From assembly GCA_003265885.1 (NCBI GenBank), contig QFBQ01000030.1, positions 1-18,450 on the forward strand: DNA of 18,450 nucleotides, in the 5' to 3' direction. The notes beneath the pieces are model-generated. The model searched no databases. It was not told the origin of the DNA and saw only the letters and a list, made by a program, of their open reading frames with translations. Shown in pieces: positions 16,106 through 18,450 of this stretch; positions within the stretch are counted from its first letter, which is position 1, and every line of letters starts with the position of its first letter. A program made the position numbers and the translations under genes. The stretch comes from Candidatus Marinamargulisbacteria bacterium SCGC AG-343-D04. Lineage in GTDB: Bacteria > Margulisbacteria > Marinamargulisbacteria > GCA-2716485 > GCA-002719695.

Positions 16106-17071
16106 CTATTCATGAACGTTAGCGTTAATCCACGAATATGTTTTTTCTAGGCCTTCAGAAAGTTTTAATGAAGGTGCCCAGTGAATTTTTTCTTGAATTA
16201 AAGTATTATCACTGGTTCTTCCTCTGACTCCCAAGGGGCCATCAATATGGTTGATACTAATAGACTTGTTGGCGATGGTTGCGACTATAGAAACCAGTTC
16301 ATTAATAGAAACCATTTCATCGGACCCAATATTAAAAGGCCCCGTTTCATCACTATCCATAAGCTTTAAAATGCCTTCAATACATTCGTCTATATAGAGA
16401 AAACTTCGCGTTTGTTTGCCATCTCCCCAAATATCAATAGTTCCCCCATCGTCAGCTTCGGCTACTTTTCTACAAATTGCAGCAGGTGCTTTTTCTCGTC
16501 CACCTGTCCACGTGCCCAGTGGACCAAAAATATTGTGGAATCGTGCAATGCGAACCGAAATACCGTGATTTCTATAGTACGACAAATACAACCGCTCGCT
16601 AAATAGCTTTTCCCATCCGTATTCACTGTCTGGAGCAGCGGGATATGCGCTATCTTCAACACAATTTGGATTGTTGGGGTCTAGTTGATTATGTTCAGGG
16701 TAAATACAGGCACTAGATGAATAAAAAACCTTTTTAACACCTGCTTTTGTAGCTTCATCAATAATATTTAAATTAATGAGTGCGGAATTATGCATCACAT
16801 TTGCGTCGTGATCCCCAGTAAATATATAACCGGCGCCCCCCATATCAGCAGCAAGTTGAAAAATATAATCAACGGGACCTTCCGTTAAAATGGCTGATTG
16901 GCATATGTCGAGTTGACGAAGATCTCCACGAATAAAATCATCAGCAGGTGTTTCTTCAAATTCGGGATATTTAATATCTACACCTCGAACCCAATAACCG
17001 AGGGACTTCAATCGTTTAACAAGATGATGTCCTATAAATCCCCCAGCCCCACATACGAGTACTTTTTTCAT
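16106..17071 (-). CDS. GDP-mannose 3,5-epimerase-like enzyme (extended SDR family)
   Basis: The 321-residue protein is an NAD-binding sugar-nucleotide epimerase strikingly like plant GDP-D-mannose 3,5-epimerase, which makes GDP-L-galactose and GDP-L-gulose. It shows the Rossmann site GAGGFIG (8-14), FQLAADMGGAGYI (71-83), SSACIYPE (119-126), YGWEK (151-155), RFHNIFGPLGTW (177-188), GGREKAPAAICRK (190-202), TRSFLYIDECIEG (221-233) and GVRGRTSDN (281-289). Cys122, Tyr151, Lys155, Lys194 and Arg283 match plant residues Cys145, Tyr174, Lys178, Lys217 and Arg306 (as I remember them) at a constant offset of 23. An active enzyme is therefore expected. The physiological substrate could be GDP-mannose or a GDP-heptose, since a heptose-type nucleotidyltransferase lies nearby. 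AAAAGGA precedes the start; an AT-rich gap of 93 nt separates it from the upstream methyltransferase relic. Confidence 0.88.
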   Translation of the reverse strand: MKKVLVCGAGGFIGHHLVKRLKSLGYWVRGVDIKYPEFEETPADDFIRGDLRQLDICQSAILTEGPVDYIFQLAADMGGAGYIFTGDHDANVMHNSALINLNIIDEATKAGVKKVFYSSSACIYPEHNQLDPNNPNCVEDSAYPAAPDSEYGWEKLFSERLYLSYYRNHGISVRIARFHNIFGPLGTWTGGREKAPAAICRKVAEADDGGTIDIWGDGKQTRSFLYIDECIEGILKLMDSDETGPFNIGSDEMVSINELVSIVATIANKSISINHIDGPLGVRGRTSDNTLIQEKIHWAPSLKLSEGLEKTYSWINANVHE

Positions 17072-17164
17072 ACAAAAATTCCTTTTCTAATTAATATTAT
17101 GTTAGTAAAAACTATTTTCTCATTTTTATATATGAATTTCAATTATTGGGATTGTTAAATAAAG

Positions 17165-17386
17165 TTATGAAAGGCTATAAGATGAATGAGTTTGCTGAAC
17201 GTTAGAGTACATATTGAAAATATTAGATAATAATTCTCCATCTACGTAACCAATATCTAAAACGGAATCAAAGGTAGGGGAGCTTAATGAATCAAAATTA
17301 AAGAGTTTTTGAATAAAAATAAATGGATGATATTTGTATACTACATTGTGAGATTCCAAGATTTTATTATAGTAATATTTTGTCAT
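17165..17386 (-). pseudogene. Relic of a SAM-dependent methyltransferase (N-terminal fragment)
   Basis: A 73-residue frame ends in a stop after what looks like the start of a class I methyltransferase. The segment FDSVLDIGYVDGELLSNIF (about 39-57) matches the SAM-binding motif I, normally VLDIGCGxGxL, with Cys-Gly changed to Tyr-Val. The preceding HNVVYKYHPFIFIQKLF fits the N-terminal helix of such enzymes. Functional members exceed 200 residues, so nearly the whole catalytic domain is missing, and the following 93 nt up to gme contain no continuation I can recognise. No good ribosome-binding site precedes the ATG. It lies at the head of the leftward polysaccharide operon, so it was probably a sugar or glycan methyltransferase. 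It could also be a chance frame, but the motif makes that less likely. Confidence 0.5.
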
Positions 17387-17442
17387 TTCTATTAACTTTA
17401 TTTAATGATAGTATTTTCACTATACTAGAAAGAAAACAGTCT

Positions 17443-17904
17443 ATGAAGTATTTAATTACAGATGGAGCAGCGGGTATAGTCAGTCATTTATGCGATGTTC
17501 TGCAAGAGGAAGAGAATGATGTATGCTGCTTTAACAATCTCAGTTTAGGAACAAAAAAAAATATTTTATATTTAGAATCTTATCCAGGGGGTACTTTTAT
17601 TGAAGCAAAGAGTTTAGATCAAAAAGTATTACACAAGCTTTGTGATGAACAACAGTTTGATGGAGCTTTTCATATGACGGTCAACTCCGGTATTCAAGCA
17701 GGAAGCGAAAATCAGAATATAGATATTGAGAACACCTTGTTAACAACCACAGCTTGTTTGGACGGCGTTGAACGATTTAATATTCACGAGTTTATTTTAT
17801 CTTTCAGTTCAGCGGTGTATAGAGAGAATGATCCTCCTTTAAAAGAGGACTCTGGCGTTTTAAGACACTGGCTGGAATTGGATTATCAAGAAAAAACAGT
17901 ATGA
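17443..17904 (+). pseudogene. Decayed NAD-dependent NDP-sugar epimerase with internal deletion
   Basis: The 153-residue frame is clearly derived from an extended-SDR sugar-nucleotide epimerase (GalE-like). NNLSLGTKKNI (about 31-41), SGIQAGSENQNIDIENTLLT and FSSAVYRENDPPLKEDSG resemble intact family members. The start should read TGGAGFIGSHL but reads TDGAAGIVSHL, so all three glycines of the NAD-binding loop are changed (Asp, Ala, Val). After KEDSG the catalytic YxxxK region and the substrate domain are missing. The last residues, LRHWLELDYQEKTV, look like the usual C-terminal tail, suggesting an in-frame internal deletion of about half the protein. It cannot be an active epimerase. The start at 17443 has only a weak purine stretch upstream; TATACT at 17421-17426 is a possible -10. 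Its TGA overlaps the next ATG. Confidence 0.75.
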
Positions 17905-18450
17905 AAGCTATTATATTAGCCGGAGGCAAAGGTTCCAGAATTCAGAGTATTTCTAAAAATAAGCCTAAATGTTTAGTGAAAATAGGAAACAAAACGATAT
18001 TAGATCATATCATAGACAATTGCCTTCAATGCACTAAGATTGATGATATCATCATCGTAACACATCACTTGTCTGAGCTTATTGACAGTCATATAAAAGA
18101 CCGTGAAATAGATGTGTCCATTCGTGTAGTAAAAGAGGAAACTCCTTTAGGAACAGCGGGAGCATTACACAGTATTTCGGATGAGCTAAATGATGATTTT
18201 TTAGTAATATATGGCGATATTATGATGAATATGGATCTTAGTCGCCTTGGCGACTATCATCATAAAAAGAAGTCCTATGCCACGCTTGTTGTTCATCCGA
18301 ATGATCACCCTTATGATAGTGATTTAGTTGAATGCGACAAAAGTGGGCGTATAACAAACATTTTCCCTAAGCCTCATGACGAGGGATATAAAGCAAATTG
18401 TGTCAGTGCTGCATGTTATTGCTTATCTTCAGAGATTTTGTCGGATATTC
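17901..18450 (+). CDS. Sugar-1-phosphate nucleotidyltransferase, heptose-1-phosphate guanylyltransferase type (runs off right edge)
   Basis: The first 183 residues of a nucleotidyltransferase are visible; the frame is open to the window end. The start MKAIILAGGKGSRI carries the nucleotide-binding GGxGxR loop, followed by KNKPKCLVKIGNK, ETPLGTAGALHSI, YGDIMMNMDLSRL (metal-binding Asp) and VVHPNDHPYDSDL. The last segment is typical of the group that includes D-glycero-D-manno-heptose-1-phosphate guanylyltransferase, often fused at its C-terminus to a HAD-type heptose-bisphosphate phosphatase. Whether the fusion exists here lies beyond the window. The product would be a GDP-activated heptose or similar sugar for lipopolysaccharide or S-layer glycan. 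The ATG overlaps the stop of the decayed epimerase (ATGA), so its translation may still depend on reading of that relic; there is no strong ribosome-binding site of its own. Confidence 0.83.
   Translation, partial: MKAIILAGGKGSRIQSISKNKPKCLVKIGNKTILDHIIDNCLQCTKIDDIIIVTHHLSELIDSHIKDREIDVSIRVVKEETPLGTAGALHSISDELNDDFLVIYGDIMMNMDLSRLGDYHHKKKSYATLVVHPNDHPYDSDLVECDKSGRITNIFPKPHDEGYKANCVSAACYCLSSEILSDI

Noticed and set aside
17323..17442. Upstream extension of the decayed epimerase frame
   Set aside because: The epimerase fold begins at the ATG at 17443; the 40 residues before it are antisense to the methyltransferase relic.
17387..17442. TTGTCA (17380-17385) paired with a -10 for the decayed epimerase
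   Set aside because: No acceptable -10 lies 16-18 nt downstream of it; TATACT at 17421 is too far away, so no convincing promoter pair can be named.

Overview
The window is an AT-rich stretch of a Gram-negative bacterial chromosome. It carries housekeeping genes (pyrC, lipA, plsY, gpsA, nadD, coaE, hflX) together with a surface-polysaccharide locus. The Gram-negative reading rests on an O-antigen ligase/polymerase-type membrane protein, a polyprenyl-phosphate sugar transferase and a heptose-type nucleotidyltransferase. An ankyrin-repeat protein inside a housekeeping operon, and at least three broken genes, are typical of host-associated lineages with reduced genomes. This is only suggestive, and I cannot name the phylum from the sequence alone. 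Genes are packed with 4-nt start/stop overlaps, and I see no rRNA, tRNA, CRISPR array or recognisable insertion sequence.

Layout. (1) Positions 1-913, minus strand: an unrecognised gene running off the left edge, and a dicarboxylate/amino-acid:cation symporter cut to its N-terminal half. (2) Positions 1117-5210, plus: a PLP aminotransferase, dihydroorotase (pyrC), lipoyl synthase (lipA) and acyl-phosphate glycerol-3-phosphate acyltransferase (plsY), probably one operon with a promoter near 1053-1081. (3) Positions 5315-10140, plus: gpsA, a polyprenyl-phosphate hexose-1-phosphate transferase, nadD, coaE and the ankyrin-repeat gene. An AU-rich dyad separates this block from plsY. (4) Positions 17386-10153, minus: a methyltransferase relic, a GDP-mannose-3,5-epimerase-like enzyme, a family-4 glycosyltransferase, a large O-antigen ligase/polymerase-like protein, a TPR protein and hflX. 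(5) Positions 17443-18450, plus: a decayed NDP-sugar epimerase coupled to a nucleotidyltransferase that runs off the right edge.

How the genes fit together. PlsY and GpsA supply acylated glycerol phosphate for phospholipid synthesis. NadD and CoaE complete NAD and coenzyme A. LipA makes lipoyl cofactor for 2-oxoacid dehydrogenases. The hexose-1-phosphate transferase would start a lipid-linked glycan, the GT4 enzyme would extend it, and the ligase-like protein with its TPR neighbour would polymerise or transfer it. The GME-like epimerase and the nucleotidyltransferase both point to GDP-activated sugars, GDP-mannose or GDP-heptose derived. Decay is concentrated at 17165-17904, inside the polysaccharide locus, and at the left end. 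The most interesting items are the plant-like GME with every catalytic residue kept, the epimerase relic that lost all three Rossmann glycines plus its middle but kept its coupling to the next gene, and the ankyrin gene attached to the nadD-coaE operon.
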